A stretch of 39,989 nt of DNA from NCBI GenBank assembly GCA_025355005.1, contig JANXLV010000289.1:1-39989 (forward strand). The letters run 5' to 3'. Shown piece by piece: positions 10,901 through 17,578 of the stretch. The first letter of the stretch is position 1; each line of letters begins with the position of its first letter. The notes under the pieces are model-generated. The model searched no databases, had not been told where the DNA came from, and was given only the letters and a program-made list of their open reading frames with translations. The stretch is from Myxococcales bacterium. GTDB taxonomy: Bacteria; Myxococcota_A; Polyangia; Polyangiales; Polyangiaceae. Both the position numbers and the translations under genes were made by a program.

Positions 10901-11190
10901 TACGTGTCCTCGTGCTTGCCGAGGTCGAACACCGTCGCGACGTTCGGGTGCGAGATCCGTGCGGCGACGCGGGCTTCGTCGAGGAACATCTGGACGAACG
11001 AGTCGTCCTCGACGAGGTGGGCGTGGATCTTCTTGATGGCGACCCACTTCTGGAAGCCACCGGGACCGTCCATGCGTGCAAGGTGCACGCTTGCCATGCC
11101 GCCGACGCCGATCTCGTCGACGACGCGGTAGCGACCGAGGAAGTACGTTCCGACGCTGTGTCGGTTGTCAGGCATCTGGTTCTGACTCAC
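7918..11190 (-). CDS. Transmembrane Ser/Thr protein kinase with PEGA-like extracytoplasmic tail
   Basis: 1090 aa. Hanks-type kinase domain at about 19-295: glycine loop GVGGMASV, ATP Lys in VAIKK at 53, helix-C Glu at 72, catalytic HRDVTPHN at 157-164, DFG at 177-179, SPE at 203-205. A long disordered Pro/Gln/Gly/Ser linker follows, with an acidic patch (EEIDEEEEEDQDA) and tandem repeats, then one membrane segment at about 807-830, a Pro-Gln-rich stalk and a C-terminal PEGA-like domain (about 1020-1090, GGITIVCLPACNQVIDN). This layout is common in myxobacterial kinases. I choose GTG at 11190 because it overlaps the upstream stop (GTGA) and has GGAGG five bases before it; an ATG at 11175 is the alternative. 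Being translationally coupled to the TPR protein and the lipoprotein suggests a sensing complex at the envelope. Confidence 0.92.
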   Translation of the reverse strand: MSQNQMPDNRHSVGTYFLGRYRVVDEIGVGGMASVHLARMDGPGGFQKWVAIKKIHAHLVEDDSFVQMFLDEARVAARISHPNVATVFDLGKHEDTYWIAMEYLHGEPLREVMRRTEELGSSMPPEIACRVIADAAEGLHAAHELLGKNGEKMGLVHRDVTPHNLFVTYDGVTKVVDFGIAKFSSRMSSTRAGTLKGKLAYMSPEQVHGETIDRRTDIFALGVVLWELTTGQRLFRSESDLDTLAKVQECNVARPSTIVRGYPVDLEKIVMKALAKNRNERFKTAREFSRALQSLLMRRGLFIASDEVATYTQSIFAERIQKRDAHLRWASEVTQTINASSLPADLPKLTAELTNSDVAPTGRGPAAVLPAAGRPAEIRNEPPPTQASSALPQTSQPPNRSGGPPRPGGPAQSAPTTGVPRAPSQKAPVAAPAPPPPNPAKNVELAPFEEDEHPSDSDGPTIQAAPSMLNVLNDTGATPVQDEPPTMMANAPRHDQNQQNQGSALGAHPSAATAVSVESSALLEEIDEEEEEDQDATIVATNREAAVPSGPSRAPAIERDRQPAIERPPAPPSPTSARAGAHKALNQTMALGSSSSGPSGPSGPSGPGPAQMGQMGQMSGPLPAVVVAPPGGNNAAPGFPPPREMQYAETFAPNSNELRNARNDLAGNGNGNPNQGPPPLDFGPGFGQQMPMQPSPNPLDPFGMAASLGMNGPGMNGPAMNGPGMMGGPGPDPYNQNGYPNQMQGGGMPSAGGMQTAQNMMGPGVAGDYSPAMQTGNGQPWNPTMQVAAQRVDTQYTGQGSRRPPMWVLIAVSCSVALLVAGIFAVIISIASAPGQKPKVVKTVPSAGTTLAAGGSTAPSAVPSAAVPSAAVSDPTRTSKSPAGTGTGANPFSTARVQFTQIVGGSGPTGMNGTAPAGATTTTGASGPGAGVAPSVAVADPNVPPANPTSPDPNTPPQPAQPIAAAQPPQPAPQPAPQPMGAQPAPQPRPQPAPQPVPQPMSAQPAPQPVPQPAGQPAKTGELGGITIVCLPACNQVIDNGGALGPSPIFARPVPSGPHNLTLVSGGNKKIVKVTVTAGKTSEVREAMSN
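8582..8611. repeat. Two tandem 15-bp repeats in the kinase stalk
   Basis: Two exact copies of GCGGATGGCACCGCG encode the PSAAV repeats of the extracytoplasmic stalk just after the kinase membrane segment. Period is a multiple of three, so copy changes keep the frame. Confidence 0.7.
9023..9067. repeat. Three tandem 15-bp repeats in the kinase linker
   Basis: Three near-identical 15-bp units encode the MNGPG/MNGPA repeats of the disordered cytoplasmic linker. Differences between units are confined to a few positions. Confidence 0.7.
9371..9397. repeat. Three tandem 9-bp repeats in the kinase linker
   Basis: GGGCCACTG, GGGCCGCTG and GGGCCACTG encode the Gly-Pro-Ser repeats of the linker. A second short 9-bp array (TGGCCCATC, about 9341-9358, encoding Met-Gly-Gln) lies just beside it. 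Confidence 0.7.
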
Positions 11191-12089
11191 GGCGTCCTCC
11201 GCACCGAGACCGCGCTGACGGTCACGTTGTCGGTGGGACGAAACTGGAAGTACCCCGCAGTGCCTGCGCCCGCGAGCACGGCTCCGCCGATGACGTATGG
11301 CCACGGGGTGGACCAGAAGCTCTTGCTCTCCTTCGGCTTGTGGTCTGCCTTGTCACCCGGCTTGGTGTCGTGCGCGCCAGCGTTGAGCTGAGGCCCGACC
11401 GCGCCGCCCTTCGCATCGCCGTCCGCCTTCACGCGTGACGATTGCGTGGCGATGCGGTTGTTGTACGAGTCGAGCGCGTCCACGCGCACGAGGATGGTTG
11501 CATCCGGCAACGCGAGGTCACCCGGGATGATGAAGTCCACGTGCTCCGCCGTGGGCTCCTCATGCTTGTACTCCCTGCCGCTCGTCCCCTCCCGTGCGAC
11601 CACAGCGAGCCGCTTCACGATGGTGAGGTGGGAGTGATCCAGGTCCGCGCCAACCGTGATGGGTTTGCCGACGGGAGACGTGGGCGGTACCGAGATGGAG
11701 AGAGAAATTCCACCGTACTTCGCGACGTCCTTCTTCGCGGCCGCAGCCAGCTGGACTGCTTTCTGACCAGCCTCGCCCGGTACGACGAAGTTGGGATCGA
11801 GTACGGCAGCGGCGCGGAACGCATTCTGCGCCGCCTCCTTCTTGCCGAGCAGCACGCGCGAGCATCCAATCCGGACGTAGCTTTCCACCACTTCTGAAGG
11901 AGACAGCTCCCCGTTTTCGATCGCCGTCTTGTAGGCGGACTCCGAGCCGCTCACGTCACCCCGGTCCCATGCGTTCCGCGCATGGTTCAGCGACATGGAA
12001 GACGCTGGCTCCGCGTTCGCTGGGGGGGCGAGGCAAGCAAACACGATCGCCGCCGCAATGGCGGAGAGTGCATGGCGAAAGCGCGACAC
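11187..12089 (-). CDS. Exported TPR-like protein with C-terminal membrane segment
   Basis: 300 aa from the chosen GTG. The N-terminus SRFRHALSAIAAAIVFACL followed by PPANA-EP is a good signal peptide. Residues about 30-125 form two or three TPR-like helical pairs (NHARNAWDRGDVSGSESAYK, GKKEAAQNAFRAAAVLDPN). A beta-rich domain follows, with a repeated pattern of hydrophobic strands, then a Lys/Asp-rich linker and one membrane segment near the end (PYVIGGAVLAGAGTAGYF). The open frame can begin earlier (TTG at 12128, GTG at 12119), but GTG at 12089 puts the basic n-region at the very start; no clear ribosome site decides this. Its stop overlaps the kinase start (GTGA). TPR-plus-anchor proteins next to PEGA-tailed kinases recur in myxobacteria, and interaction is plausible but inferred. 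Confidence 0.82.
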   Translation of the reverse strand: MSRFRHALSAIAAAIVFACLAPPANAEPASSMSLNHARNAWDRGDVSGSESAYKTAIENGELSPSEVVESYVRIGCSRVLLGKKEAAQNAFRAAAVLDPNFVVPGEAGQKAVQLAAAAKKDVAKYGGISLSISVPPTSPVGKPITVGADLDHSHLTIVKRLAVVAREGTSGREYKHEEPTAEHVDFIIPGDLALPDATILVRVDALDSYNNRIATQSSRVKADGDAKGGAVGPQLNAGAHDTKPGDKADHKPKESKSFWSTPWPYVIGGAVLAGAGTAGYFQFRPTDNVTVSAVSVRRTP

Positions 12090-12224
12090 GTTAAGGATGA
12101 GCGTATCCAGGGATTTCACGCCGTGCAAGCAAGGCCACAGCCGGCTCGTCGCTCTGTGCGCGTGACGAGGGGGTGCGCAAGATGGAGAAAGGTCGGATAC
12201 GCCGATCGGTCGAGTGGCAGGGGC

Positions 12225-12995
12225 CTAGGGAAACGGCTGCTGGGGGCGCCCACGCTCGAAGTAGAAGACGAAGTTGCCGCGCAGGTGGCCGCGGCACTTC
12301 GGAGGGGGGCCTTTGCCGCCGGGATCGACGTCCCGCGGGTCTGCCAGGTAGACGTCGAAGCATCCGCGGTTGAGCCGCGCCGCGGCATTGCTCTCCTGTG
12401 GGTCGCCATCAAAGAGGCTGCTGAAGGAGATGGTGCTCTTGCCGGTGCCAGCGCCTGCGGGCATCGGATTCGCGCAGCCGCTCGCGGTGTCCGCCCCGTC
12501 GATGTTCTCCGTCACGGTGCAAGAGTCATCCGTGGGCATCGTCACCTGCGCCACCGCGTACAGCGCGACCTGCTGCGTCTGGCAGCTCTTCTGGAGAGAG
12601 AGGACGAAGTGTGCCGGCGCTGGCGTGGGGTTCGCGACGAGGGGAACGCCGGGTGGGGTGACGCCTGCGGGAATGTCGACCGTCAGGGGCTGATTGTATT
12701 CGCCAGCGCTGGTGTCGCTGGGCCGGATCTTGGTGGTGTCGTCGATCAGGATGGAGACGGCGTCACTGAACGTCTGGAAGTCGCTGCCACGCTGGACACG
12801 AAGCGTGAGTGTGGAGCGATACGGCACACCCGCGAAGAAGTCGGGCTCGAGGTCGAACTTGCCGCTCCAGCAGTCCGGCGCATTGAGAACGCCGGTGACG
12901 CGACCGTGGCCCGCGCCGCCGCCGCACGACGCCGTGGTCGCGGCCAGCGCGAACGCGACGAACGCAAGGGAACCGGCGCTTCGCAGCGCCCTCAT
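12225..12995 (-). CDS. Small secreted lipoprotein, unknown function
   Basis: 256 aa. Signal peptide MRALRSAGSLAFVAFALAAT ending TASC-GGG; the lipobox is weak at -3 but the Gly run after Cys is typical for lipoproteins. The mature protein is beta-rich, with eight or so Cys (including SCTVTENIDGADTASGC and NRGCFDVYLAD) that probably pair as disulfides. I do not recognise the family. The ATG overlaps the mnmA stop codon (ATGA), so it is translated from the mnmA message; a 135-bp spacer separates it from the chosen TPR-protein start. Within that spacer an imperfectly supported 6-bp stem (12145-12150 with 12164-12169) can be drawn, but it has no U-run. Confidence 0.82.
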   Translation of the reverse strand: MRALRSAGSLAFVAFALAATTASCGGGAGHGRVTGVLNAPDCWSGKFDLEPDFFAGVPYRSTLTLRVQRGSDFQTFSDAVSILIDDTTKIRPSDTSAGEYNQPLTVDIPAGVTPPGVPLVANPTPAPAHFVLSLQKSCQTQQVALYAVAQVTMPTDDSCTVTENIDGADTASGCANPMPAGAGTGKSTISFSSLFDGDPQESNAAARLNRGCFDVYLADPRDVDPGGKGPPPKCRGHLRGNFVFYFERGRPQQPFP

Positions 12996-14236
12996 GCGGA
13001 CGCCACCATCGTCACCGGACCCGCCACGGTGGCGTCGCGGGCACCTGTCGCCGCGGTGATGCGCGCTCCACCTACGACCTGGTCGCTATCGTTGTAAAAT
13101 ACACATATCTGTCCGCGCGTCACTGCGCGCACGGGCTCCTCGAAGACGACGCGCGCGGTGCCGGGGGCGTCGCCAGGAAGCACGCGCGCCTTCGCGCCAT
13201 CGTGGCGGTAGCGGACACGGACGCGTGCGGACAGCGGCAAGCTCACGCCGTCGGACAGGTGCAGCGCGCAGAGCTCCGCGCCGGTGGCGAACAGGCCGTC
13301 GGCGCCTCCGACATGGACCGTGGCCGTCTCCGGATCGATCTGCGTGACGAACGCTGGCTTGCCCAGCGCGACGCCAAGCCCCTTCCGCTGTCCGATGGTG
13401 AAGCGGTGCAGGCCGTCGTGTGTCCCCACGACCTTGCCGTGGTCGTCGACGATGTTGCCGGGCCGGATACGCGGCTTCGCGCGCTCTTCGATGAACGCCT
13501 CGTATGCATGTGCGCCGGAGCCCACGAAGCAGAGCTCCTGGCTCTCGCCCTTGGTGGCCGAGGGGATCTTGCGCGCGACCGCCTCCGCACGGACCTCCGC
13601 CTTGGTGCTGTCGCCGAGCGGGAAGAGCAACCGCGCCACCTGCGCTGGCGGCGTCGCGTACAGGAAGTAGCTCTGGTCCTTGCCCTTGTCCTTGCCCTCC
13701 GCGATGCGCAGCGGCCCGCCGCCGTCCGAGACGACGCGCGCGTAGTGTCCCGTGGCGATCTTGGCCGCACCGAGGCGGTCGGCGATCGCGAAGAGCTCAG
13801 CGAGCTTCACGTGCTTGTTGCATGCGGTGCAAGGGCTGGGCGTATCACCTGCCAGGTACGCCGCGACAAAGGGCTCCACGACCTCCTTGGCGAACAGCTC
13901 GCGGCGATCGAACGAGTAGTGCGGGAAGCCGAACGCGTCTGCCGTCTGCCGCGCGTCGTACTGATCCTCGGGAGCGCAGCAGCGACCGTGCGATCGATCC
14001 TGAGACTCCTCGTAGTCCCATAGATGCAGTGTACATCCGACCACGTCGTACCCGGCGTCGAGCAGGCGCAGCGCGGCCACGGCCGAGTCCACACCGCCGC
14101 TCATTGCGACGAGCACGCGGGACACGTGCGACACGTGCGACACGTGCGACACGTGCGACACGTGCGACACGTGCGACACGTGCGACACCTGCGACACCTG
14201 CGACACCTGCGACACCTGGGAGCTGTGCCGGCTCAT
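12992..14236 (-). CDS. mnmA: tRNA-specific 2-thiouridylase MnmA with repeat-bearing N-terminus
   Basis: MnmA (414 aa from the ATG at 14236) puts the 2-thio group on wobble U34 of tRNA(Lys/Glu/Gln), with sulfur relayed by a partner desulfurase system. Seen: PP-loop SGGVDS at 46-51, the catalytic Cys in TACN at 139, the second Cys in ELCFVG at 236, GHYARV, FTIGQRKGLGV and a C-terminal beta-barrel. The oddity is the N-terminus: between MSRHSSQ and VLVAMSGG lie three VSQ, seven VSH and one VSR triplets, encoded by 9-bp tandem repeats. Normal MnmA proteins begin only a few residues before the PP-loop. Every repeat unit contains an in-frame GTG, so translation could also start inside the array. An AAGG lies five bases before the ATG, favouring it. 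First gene of the long minus-strand operon. Confidence 0.93.
   Translation of the reverse strand: MSRHSSQVSQVSQVSQVSHVSHVSHVSHVSHVSHVSHVSRVLVAMSGGVDSAVAALRLLDAGYDVVGCTLHLWDYEESQDRSHGRCCAPEDQYDARQTADAFGFPHYSFDRRELFAKEVVEPFVAAYLAGDTPSPCTACNKHVKLAELFAIADRLGAAKIATGHYARVVSDGGGPLRIAEGKDKGKDQSYFLYATPPAQVARLLFPLGDSTKAEVRAEAVARKIPSATKGESQELCFVGSGAHAYEAFIEERAKPRIRPGNIVDDHGKVVGTHDGLHRFTIGQRKGLGVALGKPAFVTQIDPETATVHVGGADGLFATGAELCALHLSDGVSLPLSARVRVRYRHDGAKARVLPGDAPGTARVVFEEPVRAVTRGQICVFYNDSDQVVGGARITAATGARDATVAGPVTMVASA
14121..14219. repeat. Eleven-unit 9-bp tandem array at the mnmA start
   Basis: Seven exact copies of GACACGTGC (14121-14183), three of GACACCTGC (14184-14210) and a final variant GACACCTGG. 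On the coding strand each unit carries GTG TCG in the MnmA frame. The seven-copy block also repeats the palindrome CACGTG every 9 bp. Block-wise homogeneity points to recent expansion. Confidence 0.95.
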
Positions 14237-14304
14237 GCGCCTTGAGATAGCACGAAAGCACATCGCCGGTGGACGCTTGGAGCGGTCCCTCGTATCCTTG
14301 AACG

Positions 14305-15054
14305 ATGGCTTCTTCCTCTCTTGCTGCGCGAATTCTCGTCGCATGTCTCTCGGGTGCGGTGCTCGTGGCGTGCACGAGTGCGCTCGGAAACTTCACCATC
14401 GACGACTCGCAGGTCGGGGACGGCGGCAAGGAAGGTGGCGGAACCTCCGCGGCAGACGGGTCGTTCGCCGTCGTTGATGGCGGTGGTACCACGGATGGCG
14501 GGGCCGAGGTCGACGCCAACACCAGGCCCATGTGCGGCGGAGGCACTGGCCACTTCATCTTCGTGACGTCGGACACTTGGCCCGGCAACTTTGGCGGCAC
14601 CGTCGCGCCGATCGCGACCGCGACCGCACTCTGCAAGGCCGCAGCGAAGGCGGGGAACCTCCCCGGCACCTACAACGCGTGGTTGAGCACGGGCGCGACA
14701 CAGATGCCTGGCGACATTCTGACGGTTCCCCTGTTCCTGCCCGACTGCACGCCGGTCATCAAGAACATCACGGCGTACAAGAACTCTCAAGGCAACCTCG
14801 ACCACGGCATCAACCAGGATCAGTTCGGCAAGCCGGTGGCGGCTGGTCCGGCATGGACGGCGACCAAGTGGGACGGCACGTTCGTCGGGGGCTCCCCCAC
14901 CGAGCAGACCTGCGGCAACTGGAACGACAACGGTACGGTCACTCAGGCCAAGGGTGTCGTGGGCAACGTTGGCGCGCAGGACGACAAGTGGAGCGACGCG
15001 AATCAGGTCCCGTGTTCGACGCACGCGCACCTCTACTGCGTGCAGGTGAAGTGA
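14305..15054 (+). CDS. Lipoprotein with DUF1554-like domain
   Basis: 249 aa. Signal peptide MASSSLAARILVACLSGAVL with lipobox LVAC (Cys23), then an Asp/Gly/Ser-rich spacer (about 30-70) typical of this genome's lipoproteins. The globular part begins HFIFVTSDTWPGNFGG and carries ALCKAAAKAGNLPGTYNAWL, WTATKWDGTF, CGNWNDNG and ends HAHLYCVQVK. These pieces in this order match what I recall of the DUF1554 fold known from Leptospira and myxobacterial surface proteins (FVTS..Y.GNLGG..ADA.C, ..TY.AWLS, ..LYC). Its role is unknown; the fold is thought to resemble collagen-endostatin/C-lectin-like domains. Divergent from mnmA across a 68-bp gap that must hold both promoters. Convergent with the next gene. 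Confidence 0.82.
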   Translation: MASSSLAARILVACLSGAVLVACTSALGNFTIDDSQVGDGGKEGGGTSAADGSFAVVDGGGTTDGGAEVDANTRPMCGGGTGHFIFVTSDTWPGNFGGTVAPIATATALCKAAAKAGNLPGTYNAWLSTGATQMPGDILTVPLFLPDCTPVIKNITAYKNSQGNLDHGINQDQFGKPVAAGPAWTATKWDGTFVGGSPTEQTCGNWNDNGTVTQAKGVVGNVGAQDDKWSDANQVPCSTHAHLYCVQVK

Positions 15055-15064
15055 GGGCCAGCCA

Positions 15065-15385
15065 TCATTGCCCCTGGATGATCGTCTTCACGCCCGTGGC
15101 CGCGCGGTCGACCAGCTTCGCGGATAGATCGACCGCCTCGCTGTAGCGATACACACCGGCCTGCAGAACGAGCAGCTCCTGCGCTCCCAGGTCGCGGCCG
15201 CTGTGCATGGCTGCACCGACGAGCCGCTCCCCTCGCTCCACCTCGTTGCCCAGCCCCTTCAGGATCCGCGCGAACGGGCTCGGTCCTTCCTGCGGGTGCG
15301 CCTCCTTTGTCGGCGGCGATGCGGTCGTGGTCGCCGCTCTCTGTGGCATCGGAAGCGGGCCTTCACGGGAGATTCGCGCGGTCAT
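15065..15385 (-). CDS. Possible type III secretion inner-rod protein (YscI/HrpB-like)
   Basis: 106 aa. The N-terminal half is Pro/Ala/Thr-rich and probably unfolded; the C-terminal half is helical: ARILKGLGNEVERGERLVG, then LLVLQAGVYRYSEAVDLSAK and LVDRAATGVKTIIQGQ. The pattern of a small protein with a disordered head and a C-terminal helix of the form LLxLQxxVYxYSxxVxLxxKLVDKxxxxVKTxxQ is that of type III inner-rod proteins. The frame is open upstream into the sigma gene, but the ATG at 15385 starts after the sigma stop. A FliA-like sigma factor lies 67 bp upstream on the same strand. No other secretion gene is visible, so the assignment is a family guess from the C-terminal helix. Confidence 0.5.
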   Translation of the reverse strand: MTARISREGPLPMPQRAATTTASPPTKEAHPQEGPSPFARILKGLGNEVERGERLVGAAMHSGRDLGAQELLVLQAGVYRYSEAVDLSAKLVDRAATGVKTIIQGQ

Positions 15386-15452
15386 GCTCCCCCATCGGCC
15401 GCGGCGCGGAAGGGTTGCGTCGAGGAGCGTCGATTCTCCGGGCTTCGGGTGG

Positions 15453-16148
15453 TCAGCGAACGCCGAGCCGCGATGCGATCTCGTCCACGGCGCGCGCGTG
15501 GATTCGACATGCCCACGACTTGGAGAGCCCGAGCTCACGACCGACCTCCGCCACGGTCTTGCCGTCGAAATAGTGACCCTGAATGACGGCGTGCTCTTCG
15601 CGAGAGAGGTGCTTCATCGCAGCCTCCATCTTCGAGAGGAGCTCAGCGCGCGCCACGAGCTCCTCGGGCGTGCCTTCGTCGTCCGGGACGTCGAGCGCCT
15701 TGTCGATGCTCCGAACGGAGAGGAAGCTCATCGCCATGGCGACCGCCGCCTGGTTCAGGTACTGACCCACCTTCGCGTCCGCTTCTTCTGGCGACGGTGG
15801 AGGCGCCCCTGCTTGATCCGAAACGAGCGCTTCCTGCACGAGCTCCGCGGCCTCGATCGCACGCAGCGCTTTGTACACGCGGCGGGGAACCGCGCCGCGC
15901 TGACGGATGCCATCGATGACGCCGCCCTTGATCCGCAGGTTGGCGTAGCGACGAAAGGGCACGCCGCGCGCCTCGTCGAAGCTCTTCGCCGCCACCGTGA
16001 GCGTCTCGCGGCCGATCGCGACGAGCTCCTCGAACGGAATGTCGGAGCCGACGTGGGACATCATCTGCCGCGCGATGTGATCACACAGGTCGAGGTTCTC
16101 CGTCACGCGCGCGTGGAAGATCGCTTGTTCGGGTCCTACGGCGGGCAT
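15453..16148 (-). CDS. RNA polymerase sigma factor, FliA/sigma-28-like
   Basis: 231 aa. Region 2 spans about 20-95 with PFEELVAIGRETLTVAAKSF and the -10-recognition stretch YANLRIKGGVIDGIRQRG followed by VPRRV, the arrangement characteristic of FliA/WhiG-type sigmas (RIRGAMLDELRxxDWVPRSVR). A variable region 3 is acidic. Region 4 is at about 175-228: LSREEHAVIQGHYFDGKTVA, EVGRELGLSKSWACRIHARA, a helix-turn-helix that reads the -35. The ATG at 16148 agrees with the start of conserved sequence. Downstream is the rod-like gene on the same strand, so this sigma may serve a type III or motility-like regulon. A weak promoter-like TTGAAG lies in the 59-bp spacer upstream; no FliA-type consensus site is seen. 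Confidence 0.85.
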   Translation of the reverse strand: MPAVGPEQAIFHARVTENLDLCDHIARQMMSHVGSDIPFEELVAIGRETLTVAAKSFDEARGVPFRRYANLRIKGGVIDGIRQRGAVPRRVYKALRAIEAAELVQEALVSDQAGAPPPSPEEADAKVGQYLNQAAVAMAMSFLSVRSIDKALDVPDDEGTPEELVARAELLSKMEAAMKHLSREEHAVIQGHYFDGKTVAEVGRELGLSKSWACRIHARAVDEIASRLGVR

Positions 16149-16207
16149 CAGCGGGTTCGAACAGTGTGCATGGGGTCACACCAACACTTCAAGAAAACTA
16201 TCGCCCG

Positions 16208-17515
16208 TCACTCCCGGAGGTCTCGCCCGCCGCGCCCGGACTTTTGCTCCGCGTCGGCGCTCTCGGGGCCGTGATCGTGCGCGTCCTTCGGATCCACCGG
16301 CAGCTTCGGGAAGCTCTGTCGCTGCGCCTGGTAGATGCTGCGACGGCCCGTGAGCGTGTACGCCACCGCGCAGACGATGAGCACGTGCGGGAGCGCGCCA
16401 GCACCCATGAGCTCCGTCGCCATGATGGAAAGGGCCAGCGGCGTGTTCGACGCGGTCGCGAAGACGGCCGCGAGCCCGACCCCGGCGCCCAGCTCCACCG
16501 GGATCCCCAGAAGGCGCGCGAGCACGCTGCCCAGCGTGGCTCCCACGAAGAAGAGCGGCGTCACCTCGCCGCCCAGGAAGCCCGCCGACAGCGTCACTAT
16601 CGTGAAGAGCATCTTGACGGCGAACGCCCAGGGCGCGGCGCGGCCAGGTTCGAACGCCTGGACGATCTGCGGAACGCCGAGGCCCAGGAAGTCGTCGGTG
16701 CCAGAGAGCTTCCACATGGCGACGACGATGGCGCCGCCGATCATCATGCGCAGGGGCAGGCGCGGGATGTGCTTCTCTGCCTGTCTTTTGGCGGCGTGCA
16801 GTCCTTCGATGAACACGAGCGTGACCAGCACCACCGCCGCCGCGAAAACGAGCCACTTCAGGGTGAGTACGAACGTGAGCGGCACCGTGGGGATGGCCGG
16901 ATACGCGGTGTGCACGATGCCCATCTGGCGCGTGGTCATGTCGCCGATCACGGCGGCCGTGAGCGCGGGGACGAGCGCGCGATATTCTATTCGACCAAGA
17001 ACGATGAACTCGAGGCCGAACAATGCGCCCGCGATCGGTGTGCCGAAGACAGCGCCGAATCCGCCGGCGACACCAGCGACGATGATCTTCCGGCGCAGCG
17101 CGCCCACGAATCCGAGGCGCGCTGCGAACGCATCCGCCATGCTGGCGCCCATCTGCACCGCAGCGCCTTCGCGGCCCGCGCTTCCGCCGAACAGGTGCGT
17201 GAGCACCGTCCCCACCAGGATCATCGGCGCCATGCGCAACGGCAGCGTGGGTCCGCCGTCGTGGATGGTGTCGAGCACCAGGTTTTGCCCGCCCTTGATC
17301 GACGCGCCGAGCCGTTCGTAGAGGAGGCCGAGGACGATGCCCGCCACCGGCAGGAGGTAGACGAGAAACGCGTGCGTCTCACGCGTCTGCGTCGCGCGAT
17401 CGAGCGCCCAGAGAAACAGCGCCGACGCAAGACCCGACAGCACGCCGACCACCGCGCCCACGCCGATCTGGGTGGCGAACGATATGAGCGCACGCGGAAT
17501 TCTCTCTCGGTCCAC
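16208..17515 (-). CDS. CLC antiporter, CLC-F (fluoride/proton) clade candidate
   Basis: 435 aa with ten or more hydrophobic helices and a short charged C-terminal tail; no CBS domains. It has the CLC core: GGSAGREGAAVQMG (gating Glu in GREG) and the late FLGGEVTPLFFVGATLG loop. The N-terminal ion loop reads GGQNLVLDTIHDGG rather than the GSGIPE of chloride transporters, followed by LPLRMAPMILVGTVLTHLFG. From memory, this N-x-L-x-x-D-x-I-H-D and GGEVTPLFF combination marks the CLC-F group, which exports fluoride in exchange for protons. Start is GTG. A TTGACA lies about 40 bp upstream but its -10 is poor, and I could not find a crcB-type fluoride riboswitch in the 54-bp leader. It is divergent from the unknown gene at 17579. 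Confidence 0.85.
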   Translation of the reverse strand: MDRERIPRALISFATQIGVGAVVGVLSGLASALFLWALDRATQTRETHAFLVYLLPVAGIVLGLLYERLGASIKGGQNLVLDTIHDGGPTLPLRMAPMILVGTVLTHLFGGSAGREGAAVQMGASMADAFAARLGFVGALRRKIIVAGVAGGFGAVFGTPIAGALFGLEFIVLGRIEYRALVPALTAAVIGDMTTRQMGIVHTAYPAIPTVPLTFVLTLKWLVFAAAVVLVTLVFIEGLHAAKRQAEKHIPRLPLRMMIGGAIVVAMWKLSGTDDFLGLGVPQIVQAFEPGRAAPWAFAVKMLFTIVTLSAGFLGGEVTPLFFVGATLGSVLARLLGIPVELGAGVGLAAVFATASNTPLALSIMATELMGAGALPHVLIVCAVAYTLTGRRSIYQAQRQSFPKLPVDPKDAHDHGPESADAEQKSGRGGRDLRE

Positions 17516-17578
17516 ATCCGTTCGTCTCGCGTGCGCGCGGAGGTGTCAAGATTTGTCCGATGTATTACGGTGGTCCTC

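Noticed and set aside
14121..14219. Short repeat array resembling a CRISPR at first sight
   Set aside because: Units are 9 bp and directly contiguous, with no spacers, and they lie in frame inside mnmA.
16153..16163. GGTTCGAAC resembling a tRNA T-loop
   Set aside because: Flanking bases do not pair into a T-stem and no cloverleaf can be drawn.
16166..17578. Long open stretch leading into the 17579 gene
   Set aside because: It is the antisense of the CLC gene; only the part after about 17570 has coding-like codon use.
17516..17578. Search for a fluoride riboswitch before the CLC-F-like gene
   Set aside because: The short leader shows no recognisable crcB-type pseudoknot.
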